Assembly (NCBI GenBank): GCA_028285285.1
Contig: JANQPW010000006.1
Location: 1 to 16,047, forward strand
Length of the DNA stretch: 16,047 bases
From: Silvanigrellales bacterium
GTDB lineage: Bacteria; Bdellovibrionota_B; Oligoflexia; Silvanigrellales; Silvanigrellaceae
Direction of reading: 5' to 3'
Made by a program: the position numbers and the translations under genes. A model generated the notes under the pieces. That model was not told where the DNA came from. It saw nothing but the letters and a program-made list of their open reading frames with translations, and ran no database searches. This document shows positions 1 to 7,920 of this stretch, one piece after another (positions within the stretch are counted from its first letter, which is position 1; each line of letters begins with the position of its first letter).

Positions 1-1946
1 GGAACCCTCCGCGCTGCGGGAAGACTCCCAAGGTCGATGGAGCTCACAAAGGGATCGGTGGGTGCAAGGGCTCCCACTCTGTTGAGTTCTTTGTACAGCT
101 TTGCGTGGGCGACTGCACGATAGGCGAGGCGAAGATCTTCGTAGTCAGGGTGTGTGTTCAAACGGTTGACAAACCCAGGAACAGCGTTGCTCAGCCTGGT
201 GTCGACCACATTGTCGAGCCAATCATTGGCGAGGTTTTGCAGTTGGGTCTGTTCTTGACTCGTCAACGACACTTGGCTGGCGTCAATCGAGAAGTCTTCA
301 ATTTGGTACACCAGAGTCAACGGTGCATTTTTGATTTCGAACTCTCGGTTGCCATTTTGAACGGTTTCCACCACATCACCAATGATCAGTGCCCGCACGC
401 GAAGAGACAATGACGGGAGTGTTGATGCGTTGATGAACTTTTGCCAAACGGCCGGAAGCTGGGTTCGGATGCTTTCATAGAATTGGTAGCCGACCCCTTG
501 ATTCACAGCACCACCCCCGGTCAAAGTTTGGTTGAGGTACTGTTCCTTCATCAAGATGTCGTGGTCAAGCATGGTTCGCGCAAGCAACGAATTGCGAAAG
601 TTTGTGTCCAACACAGCACCCGTGCCGATATCCAAAGACACATTGAGCACAGAATCAGGAAACACGATTCCTTCGAAAAAGAGACTATCGAACCTTTCAG
701 CCCTTGCGGCAGCCTCGCTTCGCGACAAGCCGGTTCCTGGGGATGCGGAAACGCGAAGGTTTGCACCCTGATCAGCTGTCAACGTGATCCCGCTAAACTC
801 AATGTTTGAAAAGTTCACACCCGCCTGGTCAGGGTTGAACGGCTGACCAGGGACCCAGTCTACCAGGTCTTCCAGAAAGGGAACGTTGTAAAGCCGTTGG
901 ATGTCGGCATTTGAAAAACCGGGGATGCCGTTGGGAGCTTCAATGGCCCCAGTGAGGCCTAATGTCGGATTCGCATTCTCAATTCCCGGAAACCAACCCC
1001 CGTCAAAGGTGACGTTCGGAAGATCGAGATGATTGAATTGGGTGATATTGGAAAACAACTGCTCTTTGTTCAGCCCGTGCGAAAGGGCGGGGCTGACAAT
1101 GCCAAACTCCTCGCCGAGTTCTCTAAAGATGGTGTTCTGGGTGGCAATGGCGTGGATTTCCATATTGATGACCTCACGGCCGGAAAAAATAGAAGTCCCC
1201 AGAAGGGGAAGCCTTGTTCCGGGAATGACATCATTGGGAAGCGGGTTTCCTTCACCTGTGGTTCGGTCACCGAACATGGTTTCATTGTTGAAACCCCCTT
1301 CTCCAAAACCATTGTTGGGTGCTTTGAGGGCTTTTTGCAAAACAGAGGGGATGGAAAACACCCGCGTGGCTCTTCCCAGCATTTGGTCCGCATGAACCAG
1401 CTCATGAACCAGAGTGATGTTCAAGTTCCCGACCCATCCGCCAACAGGGGAGTAAAAGGCTGTGGCTCCCACGACGATGTCGACGATGCTTTCCCTGCCA
1501 TACTCACCTGGGTCTACAGCGGGTGCAATTTTGAGTGGCCTGGCGTAGGCATTGATCCCATCACGCACTTGAACAATAATTTCGGTGCGGTCTGTTCCCG
1601 GAACCACGGTTTGTTGGATGCGTTGAAGAAGTGCACCACCTGTGGGGGTGCCGTTCACTTCCGTCAACCGGTTCACAATGGAGTTTCGAATTTCTGGAAC
1701 CCGAGACTCATCTCCAATATTGACCGTAAAGACGATCACGCCCACTCTGAAGACTCGGGGGTCAGCCGTCAGCTCTACTGGAGGAAGTCCGGCTTGAGCA
1801 TCAGCCGTGCGGACCCAGGAAAAACAAATAACCGCAACGGACACCAGTGCCACGAAGACACTGATGATTTGGTTGAAAGATTGAATACGGAGGTGGAACG
1901 GCCAACGCCCCATCGCATTCAAACGCAAAGGTTTTCGCTTGAACAT
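1..1946 (-). CDS. Large secreted HExxH (putative zinc metallopeptidase-like) protein, 3' end outside window
   Basis: The minus-strand frame is open from an ATG at 1946 to the window edge: 648 codons, no stop, C-terminus missing. The start is preceded by AAGGA about 8 nt upstream. A long basic n-region (about 28 residues) leads into a hydrophobic core and an Ala-Asp-Ala-Gln-Ala cleavage region near residues 47-52, so the product is probably exported. The key motif is HELVHADQ at residues 181-188, a classic HExxH zinc-binding and catalytic site. A later segment (residues 261-277, containing EIHA at 263-266) could supply a third ligand, and the arrangement loosely recalls NleD-like M91 peptidases; this is from memory and weak. 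The C-terminal 300 residues are not recognised. The gene lies 49 nt downstream of a small secreted protein on the same strand, so the two are probably co-transcribed. Peptidase activity is inferred from one motif only. Confidence 0.8.
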   Translation of the reverse strand, partial: MFKRKPLRLNAMGRWPFHLRIQSFNQIISVFVALVSVAVICFSWVRTADAQAGLPPVELTADPRVFRVGVIVFTVNIGDESRVPEIRNSIVNRLTEVNGTPTGGALLQRIQQTVVPGTDRTEIIVQVRDGINAYARPLKIAPAVDPGEYGRESIVDIVVGATAFYSPVGGWVGNLNITLVHELVHADQMLGRATRVFSIPSVLQKALKAPNNGFGEGGFNNETMFGDRTTGEGNPLPNDVIPGTRLPLLGTSIFSGREVINMEIHAIATQNTIFRELGEEFGIVSPALSHGLNKEQLFSNITQFNHLDLPNVTFDGGWFPGIENANPTLGLTGAIEAPNGIPGFSNADIQRLYNVPFLEDLVDWVPGQPFNPDQAGVNFSNIEFSGITLTADQGANLRVSASPGTGLSRSEAAARAERFDSLFFEGIVFPDSVLNVSLDIGTGAVLDTNFRNSLLARTMLDHDILMKEQYLNQTLTGGGAVNQGVGYQFYESIRTQLPAVWQKFINASTLPSLSLRVRALIIGDVVETVQNGNREFEIKNAPLTLVYQIEDFSIDASQVSLTSQEQTQLQNLANDWLDNVVDTRLSNAVPGFVNRLNTHPDYEDLRLAYRAVAHAKLYKELNRVGALAPTDPFVSSIDLGSLPAARRV

Positions 1947-1963
1947 TTTGAGTTCCTTCTTGT

Positions 1964-1990
1964 AAACCAGATTCTCTATTAAAGTGGTTT
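1964..1990 (-). repeat. Inverted repeat AAACCA-N15-TGGTTT between two co-oriented genes
   Basis: The arms are 1964-1969 and 1985-1990 and are perfect over 6 bp. In the minus-strand transcript the hairpin would fall between the stop of the small secreted protein and the Shine-Dalgarno of the HExxH gene. No U-tract follows, so it is not a standard terminator. It could modulate expression of the downstream gene or be chance. Confidence 0.3.
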
Positions 1991-1995
1991 GACGA

Positions 1996-2337
1996 CTACT
2001 TGAGAAGGATCCGGTTTCCGTAACAAGCCCCTGTCGATGTGTTGATGTAGATGTTCACCAAAGCCCCTGTGAGTTTTGCTACGAGGGCGGCTCTCTCTAA
2101 GCTTTGCAAACCTTCTGAGGTCACACTGTTTTGCCCTCGTTGAAAGTAGGTTCGTGTCAACCCGGCCGATGTGCATTGGCTGGGAAGGTTTTTGTCGAAG
2201 GTTAACAGAAAGCTACCACCAGGAGACGCTTCAACTTGTGTGACTTTAAGGTTGTTGACCCAAACATTTGCAGCATAAGAAACATGAGAAACAAGCAAAG
2301 AAAATGAAACGATTGCGGCACGAATGAGTTTTTTCAT
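1996..2337 (-). CDS. Small secreted protein with signal peptide and two cysteines
   Basis: This 113-residue protein starts at an ATG with AAGGAG 8 nt upstream. Residues 1-22 form a typical Sec signal peptide (Lys-Lys, hydrophobic core, Ser-Tyr-Ala-Ala cleavage region). The mature part is about 90 residues with alternating beta-like stretches (VWVNNLKVTQVEA, FLLTFDK) and exactly two cysteines, C55 and C105, which could form one disulfide in the periplasm or outside the cell. It ends with TAG. I do not recognise the family with certainty; it resembles small periplasmic domains of unknown function. It lies directly upstream of the large HExxH protein with a 49-nt gap, so a partner, chaperone or inhibitor role is possible, but that is inference. 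A sigma-28-like promoter candidate lies upstream. Confidence 0.8.
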   Translation of the reverse strand: MKKLIRAAIVSFSLLVSHVSYAANVWVNNLKVTQVEASPGGSFLLTFDKNLPSQCTSAGLTRTYFQRGQNSVTSEGLQSLERAALVAKLTGALVNIYINTSTGACYGNRILLK

Positions 2338-2669
2338 AAAGAGACTCCTTCCACTATTGTAAGGTCTTCATTTTTTCTCGGAAAGTGACGGTTGCTACTT
2401 TAATTGAGGGTAGATTTGTATTCACATTTCACGAAGTTTTCAGAGAAAATCCCCGCATATTTTTTTGCGCTGACTTTGTGACCGTTAAGACAAGGAGCAG
2501 ATCGTTGCGCTCTCCTTTAAAAAAACGTATTTCTTTGACCTGGAAGAGGATTTGGAACGGATGACACAATCAGTGGCAATTTGATTTCTATGACAAACAG
2601 GCGTTAAACTCTCACACAATCAACGTTCACTCCCACAGCTTTGCGTCAGTACGAAAGGTTCAATCCACC
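2338..2669. other. Divergent intergenic region
   Basis: This AT-rich 332-bp region separates the minus-strand secreted-protein operon from the plus-strand lipoprotein gene, so it should hold promoters for both. Besides the sigma-28-like site, it has an inverted repeat AAGGAG (2492-2497) / CTCCTT (2512-2517) with a 14-nt spacer. For the plus strand there is a weak sigma-70-like pair, TTGATT (2581-2586), 17 nt, TTAAAC (2604-2609). No coding frame is convincing. Confidence 0.5.
2375..2402 (-). promoter_or_regulatory. Candidate sigma-28 (FliA)-type promoter for the secreted-protein operon
   Basis: Read on the minus strand, TAAAGTAG (2402-2395) is followed after 12 nt by TCCGAGAA (2382-2375). The sigma-28 consensus is TAAAGTTT, about 11 nt, then GCCGATAA, so each half matches 6 of 8 and the spacing is one longer than usual. 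Transcription would start near 2368, giving a leader of about 30 nt that includes the Shine-Dalgarno. The match is imperfect and no flagellar gene is in view. Confidence 0.3.
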
Positions 2670-3551
2670 ATGAAGTTCCATCAAAAATGCAGCGGAACCC
2701 TCCTCACCCTTTTGTCACTTCTGACCTTCGCCTGCCAAAGCAGAACTCTCAATGAGTCGCAGGCTTTGGAGATTCCAAAATCATCCCAGTCAAATCACGT
2801 TCCAGGCGTTCGGGCATGGTTTCGGGTGTTTCCTTCAATCACTGCCATTCTCAAGCGAAATCAAGCAATCTTCAACGAAATCAATCGTTGGGTGACCACA
2901 AGTGAAGTCAGTGAAGAGTTTGCAAGAGTTCACATTGAGAAATCCCTCGAGAAAGACAAAGAAGTTGATGAGGGAATCCATTGGATGCGGAGAGCCCAAA
3001 ACCTCAGTGAAAAGTATCAGAAAGTCCTTATCTACTTTGACGCACTCAAAAGCAGGGGGGAGCTTTTTGAAAAGGCCACCAAGCACAGCAAAGAACCTGT
3101 TCGATTTTTTGCAAATCACGAGCCCAATCAAGATGCGGAAGTCATTCGGATGGTGCGGAGCCCCAAAGGCCACACGTTCATTGGAGGCCTGAATCAGGTC
3201 CACCACGTGTCCACATACGAGTATGAGGAAAGAATTGGCCAGAAGATGCAGAGATATGCAGAGGTGGTCATGAATGAATATGCCTTGCTCATTGGCTTTG
3301 TCATCATTCAAAACGAAGAGAAGCTGCGTTCCACTTTGGGAGTGAATGGCCAAAAGATCTTCATTCAAACCCTGGGAATCGAAGCATTCACAAGCCGTGA
3401 GTTTTCCAACAAACTGCAGTCACAGGAATGGCTGGAGATCTCCACCCAAGAGCAGTTTGTCGAAGCAATCGACGAGGCACGCATCAACCTGGAGTCTTAT
3501 GACAATGTGGTGCGAAAATTTGATTTTGAAAACATCAAAACAGCAAATTGA
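2670..3551 (+). CDS. Orphan lipoprotein, mostly helical
   Basis: The 293-residue product starts at an ATG with AAAGGT 10 nt upstream. Residues 1-21 are a signal peptide ending in Leu-Thr-Phe-Ala before C22, a plausible although not ideal lipobox, so it is probably a lipoprotein anchored to a membrane. The rest is rich in Lys, Glu and Gln and looks largely alpha-helical (for example residues 85-150), with no other cysteine and no motif that I recognise. It ends with TGA. It is transcribed alone: a divergent operon lies to the left and a convergent MFS gene to the right, 89 nt away. No canonical terminator is visible; only a short AT-rich palindrome (3575-3589) follows. No function can be assigned. 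Confidence 0.8.
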   Translation: MKFHQKCSGTLLTLLSLLTFACQSRTLNESQALEIPKSSQSNHVPGVRAWFRVFPSITAILKRNQAIFNEINRWVTTSEVSEEFARVHIEKSLEKDKEVDEGIHWMRRAQNLSEKYQKVLIYFDALKSRGELFEKATKHSKEPVRFFANHEPNQDAEVIRMVRSPKGHTFIGGLNQVHHVSTYEYEERIGQKMQRYAEVVMNEYALLIGFVIIQNEEKLRSTLGVNGQKIFIQTLGIEAFTSREFSNKLQSQEWLEISTQEQFVEAIDEARINLESYDNVVRKFDFENIKTAN

Positions 3552-3640
3552 TCAGATTGAACTCGTCGGTGACGTTCAAAACTTTTGAAGAATACAAAAC
3601 GCTATTTGAAAGCTTTGAAATGATGAATGAGAGTTGGAAA

Positions 3641-4957
3641 TTAGGCTCGGCTTTCAGCGCATCGCCTGAAGACAAAGAACATCGCAATCCCCGCCAAAAG
3701 AAAAAGAGTCGCACCTAGAGCGAACGTCTCAGCACCCAGACTCTGATACAAGATTCCTCCAGCCAGGAGACCAAGAATACTTGCAAAGCTTCCAGCACTG
3801 GCTGCGATTCCCTGAATTGAACCTTGTTGAGCTTTGGTTCCGAGCCCTCCAAGAATCGCCATGAATGAGGGCCACATCAATCCGTTGCCAAGAGCAAAAA
3901 AAACAGCCGCAAAATAGGCCAGATGGGTTGTCTCAAGAGAGAAGAAGAAAAAGCTCAACACCAGGACCAAGCAACCAAAAAGGGCTAAGCGAGGCTCTGC
4001 ATACGAGCTGGTGGCCCATTTGAGAACAGGCCCCTGAACAAAAATCATGACACCACTGAGAAATGCAAAGAAGAAGCCAAGCTCCGTTGGGGTCCACTCA
4101 AAGAACTGTGCGGCATGAAATGGAAACGCAGTGTAAAAAAGGTTAAATGCCAAGAAGATCAAAAAATAGAGGAGAAGCATAGAAGGGACGCCAGGAACTT
4201 GAACTGTTGATCTCAAGCTCGCCGAGTCAACAGCGGTATCGAATGAGTCTTTGCATTCCTTCCCCAGGAGCCGCCGGTTCATGTTTTTGCAGGGAGGTTC
4301 CTCAATCACGACGGGTTTCTTTTCTGGCAAAGACCAGTAAATGAGTCCAAGCCCGAAAAGTGCAACCGCCGCAGCAAACAAAACAGGCAGCTGCTCCCTA
4401 TAAACTGTCGCACCAAGAACTCCGCCAATCATCGGCCCAAGAATAAATCCCAAGTTGCTCGCAGAGGCCATTCGACCGAAATTCCTCGCCTGATTGTCTT
4501 CTGTTGAAACATCAACCAAATAGGCATTGGCAACTGAAATGTTCCCACCGGTCAAGCCATCCAGTGAACGTGAGGCAAGAAGAATCAAGAGAGGAAGAGA
4601 CACTGTGAATGCACCGACAACTTCCGATTCGACAGAAAAGAGAGTTGTTCTCGGCAAAAGTAAAGATAGAAACAGGATGCACCAAGCCACAAAGGTTCCA
4701 GCTTGGCTAATGAGGAGAGCCTTCCTACGACCTACCCGATCAGAGTACCTACCCAGTAAAGGAGCACCGATGAGTTGAAAAAAAGAAAAACTCGCACCCA
4801 CCAAGCCGTAGATGAGAGAGTTCCCTCCGAAATCACTGACAAGAAAAACGAGGAATGGCAGCACAAGACTCAAACCCAATGCACCGATAAAGTTGACCAG
4901 GTAAATTGCAAATAACTCGCTTTGACGAGTGTCTTTCTTCGTTGCGTGACTCTCCAT
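3641..4957 (-). CDS. MFS transporter, drug:H+ antiporter (TetA-like, DHA1) type
   Basis: The 438-residue protein has about 12 hydrophobic membrane segments. Motif A of the major facilitator family is clear in the loop between helices 2 and 3 (GRYSDRVGRRKA, residues 69-80), and the antiporter motif C is present in helix 5 (GFILGPMIGG, residues 170-179). These place it with proton-driven exporters of the TetA kind in the inner membrane. The loop between helices 6 and 7 is long and polar (about residues 211-258). The frame is open up to 5131, but the ATG at 4957 is preferred: it has GAGGA 8 nt upstream and the protein then begins just before helix 1, whereas the extension would overlap the preceding gene. 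It lies 25 nt after the molybdopterin subunit gene, so it is probably the last gene of that operon. The substrate is unknown. Confidence 0.9.
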   Translation of the reverse strand: MESHATKKDTRQSELFAIYLVNFIGALGLSLVLPFLVFLVSDFGGNSLIYGLVGASFSFFQLIGAPLLGRYSDRVGRRKALLISQAGTFVAWCILFLSLLLPRTTLFSVESEVVGAFTVSLPLLILLASRSLDGLTGGNISVANAYLVDVSTEDNQARNFGRMASASNLGFILGPMIGGVLGATVYREQLPVLFAAAVALFGLGLIYWSLPEKKPVVIEEPPCKNMNRRLLGKECKDSFDTAVDSASLRSTVQVPGVPSMLLLYFLIFLAFNLFYTAFPFHAAQFFEWTPTELGFFFAFLSGVMIFVQGPVLKWATSSYAEPRLALFGCLVLVLSFFFFSLETTHLAYFAAVFFALGNGLMWPSFMAILGGLGTKAQQGSIQGIAASAGSFASILGLLAGGILYQSLGAETFALGATLFLLAGIAMFFVFRRCAESRA

Positions 4958-4982
4958 AACATCTGTCCTCAAGAGAAATCTT

Positions 4983-7277
4983 TTAGGTGACGCGTTGAGG
5001 AACAGGCAAATCTCGGATCCTTTTTCCAGTCGCTTCAAACAGGGCATTGCAAAGAGCAGGAATAAACGGTGGCGTTTGCGGTTCACCGACACCTGCAGGG
5101 GGTTCGGCACTTTCAACAATCTCAACTTCAATGTTTTCTGGGGCCTGTGGCATTCGTGCTACCAGGTAATCATCAAAGTTGCTTTGCTCAATCACTCCAT
5201 CTTTTGCCGTAATCTTCCCAATGGCACAGCTGAGAGCGTAGATGCTCCCTCCTTCACACTGGCCCTTCACTTGATCGGTATTTACGACTGTTCCCGCATC
5301 AATGGCCACATAAACGTTTGGAAGGGTCCAGGCACCTTCTTTGGCGACTTTCACTTCAACCACAGTGGCAACATAGCTAAGAAACGAACGGTGAACGGCA
5401 ATACCCAGAGAACGTCCTTCTTTTTTGCGAGAGTCCCAACCTGCCATTTTTGCAACTCTCTCCACCACATGGCTCAGTCGACCCGTATCAATGGGATACG
5501 TGTCTAGAGAATCCCCATAGTTTTCATACTTTGCGCCTTCCTTATCAAGATTGAGAGTTCGCTTGGGTCCGTTGAGCGCGAGCAAATAATCTTTCGGAGC
5601 TTGCTTTGATGCAACGGCAAGTTCATGGGCAAATGATTGCGCTGCAAAGGCGTGATAGATATTCGCAACGGAACGAAGCCAGCCAATTCGCACATGCCCC
5701 TTTGCTGGGCCCTTTTCAAGCTGCATGTGAGGAACATCAAATGGGTTGTCAACAAATCCCAAGCCCAGCTCTCCGTCACTTGGCTGCTCTTGGCTTGAGT
5801 CAAAAGTTGAAGCGATGGGAGGAAACACGGTTCGGTGCAGCCATGTTGTCACTTTCCCTTTGTTTTGAGGATCGAATGTTGCCTCAATCCGTTGCGCGCT
5901 GACACTGTGGTAGTAGCCATTCTTAATATCGTCTTCTCTTGTCCAAAGAACCTTGACTGGTTTTCCAAGCTTCTTTGACAAGAGAGCTGCTTCAACCGAG
6001 AAGTCTGGTTTTGATTTTCTTCCAAATCCACCGCCCAGAAAAGTAACGTTGACTTTAACATTCTCTTCTTTGAGACCAAGTGCTTTTGCAACTTGCGTGC
6101 GGGTGCTTTGCGGATTTTGAGTCGAGGCCCAAATCTCGGCTCGATCTTTGCGAACCCGTGCCGTTGCAGCCGGTGGCTCCATGGGAGCCTGTGACAGGTG
6201 AGGAACCGTGTATTCAGCAGCAATCGTTTGTTGCTTATTTGAAGCTTGCAGAGCCTTTGACAGCTCTCCCCGAGAGCGCACCACGACACCAGGCGTACGA
6301 GCCACCTTCAAGAGGTTCTGAGTAAACGAGGCTGACTGATAGCTTTTGTTTGAGCCATGGTTCCATGTCGTCTTCAGAAGTTTTCTTCCCTGAAGTGCCG
6401 CCCACGTGTTTTTTGCAATAACCGCAACTCCACCCAAGGCACTAAATCCAGCAGGTGGCTTCAGAGCGGGAAGCTGAACCACACTCACGACACCTTCAAC
6501 TTTTTTGCTCTCTGCGTCATCCAGTGTTTGAACCGTGCCAAACAATACGGGCGGACGCTCAACAACGGCCACGTGCAAATCTGGAAGCTCAAAATCATAA
6601 CCATAGCTTGCCTTGCCAGTGAGCATGGCATCAAAATCAAGGCTCTTAACCTCCTTGCCAATGAACTTCCATTCACTGGGCGTTTTAAGCTTCAGAGACT
6701 CTAGCTTTGGAACTGGTAGCTTTGAAGCCGCCTGAGCCAGCCTACCGTAGGTGGTGCGCCTTTTACTCTTTTTGTGCTCAACGTGGTGAGCATTCGCAAA
6801 ACACTCGCTCGCTGGAACGTTCCATTCTTTTGCTGCTGCATGAGTCAAAAGGCTGCGCATCAAGGCGCCTGCTTGTCTGAGACGTGTGAAATTGCGTCTG
6901 ATACTGCGGGAACCGTCGGTGTTCTGGCTTCCATATTTTGGATCACCTAATGCCTGCTCAACCTGAACCATTTTCCAGTCAGCTTCCATTTCGTCGGCAA
7001 TGATCTGTGCAACACTGGTTCGAATGTGTTGCCCCATTTCTGATCGATGGCAGGTGATCACCACTGCTCCACTTTCCTTTAAGCCCACAAACAGACTCGG
7101 AGAGAGGCTGAGATCTTTTTTTGACTCTGAAAGATGATCGCTTGCCTGCGCCGTCTGCACGATCCAAGGCAACTGCGAGTTCGACTTTGAGGAAACAAGT
7201 GGAACAGAAATAAAAAGACTGGCCACTCTTGTTGACTTTTCAAGAAATTCGCGTCTCGATTTTGCTTCGAGCTGCAT
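4983..7277 (-). CDS. Molybdopterin-binding subunit of a xanthine dehydrogenase-family hydroxylase (isoquinoline 1-oxidoreductase beta type)
   Basis: The 764-residue large subunit carries the molybdenum cofactor and hydroxylates an N-heterocycle or oxidises an aldehyde. The N-terminus has a twin-arginine motif (SRREFL, residues 7-12) and a hydrophobic stretch, so the folded complex is probably exported to the periplasm. Family marks include SEMGQ (79-83), the segment QAPMEPPAA (363-371), GGGFGRK (415-421) in the cofactor-binding region, and a C-terminal GEPQTPPF with E732 in the position of the catalytic glutamate. The length fits IorB-like proteins. The ATG at 7277 overlaps the stop of the 2Fe-2S gene by one base (TGATG) and has GGAGGG upstream; the frame extends to 7355 inside that gene, which is rejected. 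The subunits are translationally coupled. The true substrate cannot be read from the sequence. Confidence 0.93.
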   Translation of the reverse strand: MQLEAKSRREFLEKSTRVASLFISVPLVSSKSNSQLPWIVQTAQASDHLSESKKDLSLSPSLFVGLKESGAVVITCHRSEMGQHIRTSVAQIIADEMEADWKMVQVEQALGDPKYGSQNTDGSRSIRRNFTRLRQAGALMRSLLTHAAAKEWNVPASECFANAHHVEHKKSKRRTTYGRLAQAASKLPVPKLESLKLKTPSEWKFIGKEVKSLDFDAMLTGKASYGYDFELPDLHVAVVERPPVLFGTVQTLDDAESKKVEGVVSVVQLPALKPPAGFSALGGVAVIAKNTWAALQGRKLLKTTWNHGSNKSYQSASFTQNLLKVARTPGVVVRSRGELSKALQASNKQQTIAAEYTVPHLSQAPMEPPAATARVRKDRAEIWASTQNPQSTRTQVAKALGLKEENVKVNVTFLGGGFGRKSKPDFSVEAALLSKKLGKPVKVLWTREDDIKNGYYHSVSAQRIEATFDPQNKGKVTTWLHRTVFPPIASTFDSSQEQPSDGELGLGFVDNPFDVPHMQLEKGPAKGHVRIGWLRSVANIYHAFAAQSFAHELAVASKQAPKDYLLALNGPKRTLNLDKEGAKYENYGDSLDTYPIDTGRLSHVVERVAKMAGWDSRKKEGRSLGIAVHRSFLSYVATVVEVKVAKEGAWTLPNVYVAIDAGTVVNTDQVKGQCEGGSIYALSCAIGKITAKDGVIEQSNFDDYLVARMPQAPENIEVEIVESAEPPAGVGEPQTPPFIPALCNALFEATGKRIRDLPVPQRVT

Positions 7278-7741
7278 CACCGACCCTCCTTTGCCAACAT
7301 TTTCGCTGCGCTTTGAACGGCCTTCTTGATACGCAAATAAGTGCCGCAGCGACATATATTTCCGGCCATGGCCTGACTCAATTCTGACGCGCTAGGGTTC
7401 TTATTTTCCGCAAGAAACGCTGCTGCTTGCATCATTTGGCCGCTCTGGCAGTAGCCACACTGCGGAACCCCATGCTCTTTCCATGCCTGTTGGACGGGGT
7501 GAGTGCCATTTGATGACAATCCCTCAATCGTCGTGATCTTCTTGTTTTCCGCAGCGGAAATCGGTGTGATGCAAGAACGGATGGCTTGACCATCAAGGTG
7601 AACGGTACAAGCGCCACAAAGCGCACGTCCACAACCAAATTTGGTTCCTTTAAGTTTTTGGGTGTCTCTTACAAACCACAAAATAGGCATGTCTGGATCA
7701 CCTTGATAGTCAATATCTTCACCATTTAAAACTATTTTCAC
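7277..7741 (-). CDS. (2Fe-2S)-binding subunit of the molybdenum hydroxylase (isoquinoline 1-oxidoreductase alpha type)
   Basis: This 154-residue protein passes electrons from the molybdenum site through two 2Fe-2S clusters. The N-terminal plant-ferredoxin-like cluster uses C37, C42, C45 and C57 (CGRALCGAC plus a later Cys). The C-terminal cluster uses C95, C98, C130 and C132 (CGYC and CRC). The length is normal for the stand-alone small subunits of IorA, which lack a FAD domain. The start is GTG at 7741, with a strong GGAGGT only 4 nt upstream. The product has no signal peptide and would be carried out with the Tat-bearing large subunit. It is the first gene of the operon; the final acceptor, often a cytochrome c in related systems, is not encoded next to it. 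Confidence 0.94.
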   Translation of the reverse strand: MKIVLNGEDIDYQGDPDMPILWFVRDTQKLKGTKFGCGRALCGACTVHLDGQAIRSCITPISAAENKKITTIEGLSSNGTHPVQQAWKEHGVPQCGYCQSGQMMQAAAFLAENKNPSASELSQAMAGNICRCGTYLRIKKAVQSAAKMLAKEGR

Positions 7742-7752
7742 TCACACCTCCA

Positions 7753-7911
7753 ATGTCTTCTGCTACGAGCCGCCTTGTTCGAAGTGTCCCTTATGAATTT
7801 GAAATGCCCGATCCTAAACCAGATCTGCAGGTAGGAAAAGCAGACCTCATTGTTGCAGCGTTTGTGCGGCCACCAGCAAATGAAGTGCTGAAGGGAACTC
7901 TGTGGGTGTGA
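7753..7911 (+). CDS. Possible 52-residue ORF or remnant of a lost gene
   Basis: An ATG-to-TGA frame lies on the plus strand in the gap between the divergent 2Fe-2S subunit gene and the converging Clp gene. The peptide has a protein-like composition (for example GKADLIVAAFVRPP), no signal peptide and no recognised motif. No Shine-Dalgarno precedes the ATG, so it may be the C-terminal remnant of a gene or chance. The same DNA must also hold the promoter of the hydroxylase operon on the other strand. Confidence 0.25.
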   Translation: MSSATSRLVRSVPYEFEMPDPKPDLQVGKADLIVAAFVRPPANEVLKGTLWV

Positions 7912-7920
7912 AACAACCCA

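Noticed and set aside
1029..1982. Long plus-strand ORF
   Set aside because: It is the antisense shadow of the HExxH gene: no Shine-Dalgarno, no family features, and the minus frame has a signal peptide and motif.
2356..2361. TACAAT as a -10 box for the small secreted protein gene
   Set aside because: A transcript starting there would begin within the Shine-Dalgarno and leave only about 12 nt before the ATG; no good -35 is present.
3575..3589. TTCAAAACTTTTGAA palindrome as a terminator between convergent genes
   Set aside because: The central loop is too short to form a stable hairpin and the stem is nearly all A-T.
4958..5131. N-terminal extension of the MFS protein to an ATG at 5131
   Set aside because: It would overlap the 3' end of the molybdopterin subunit gene by about 150 bases, and the ATG at 4957 has a good Shine-Dalgarno just before the first membrane helix.
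7278..7355. N-terminal extension of the molybdopterin subunit to 7355
   Set aside because: It lies inside the 2Fe-2S gene; the ATG at 7277 has GGAGGG upstream and places the twin-arginine motif at the N-terminus.
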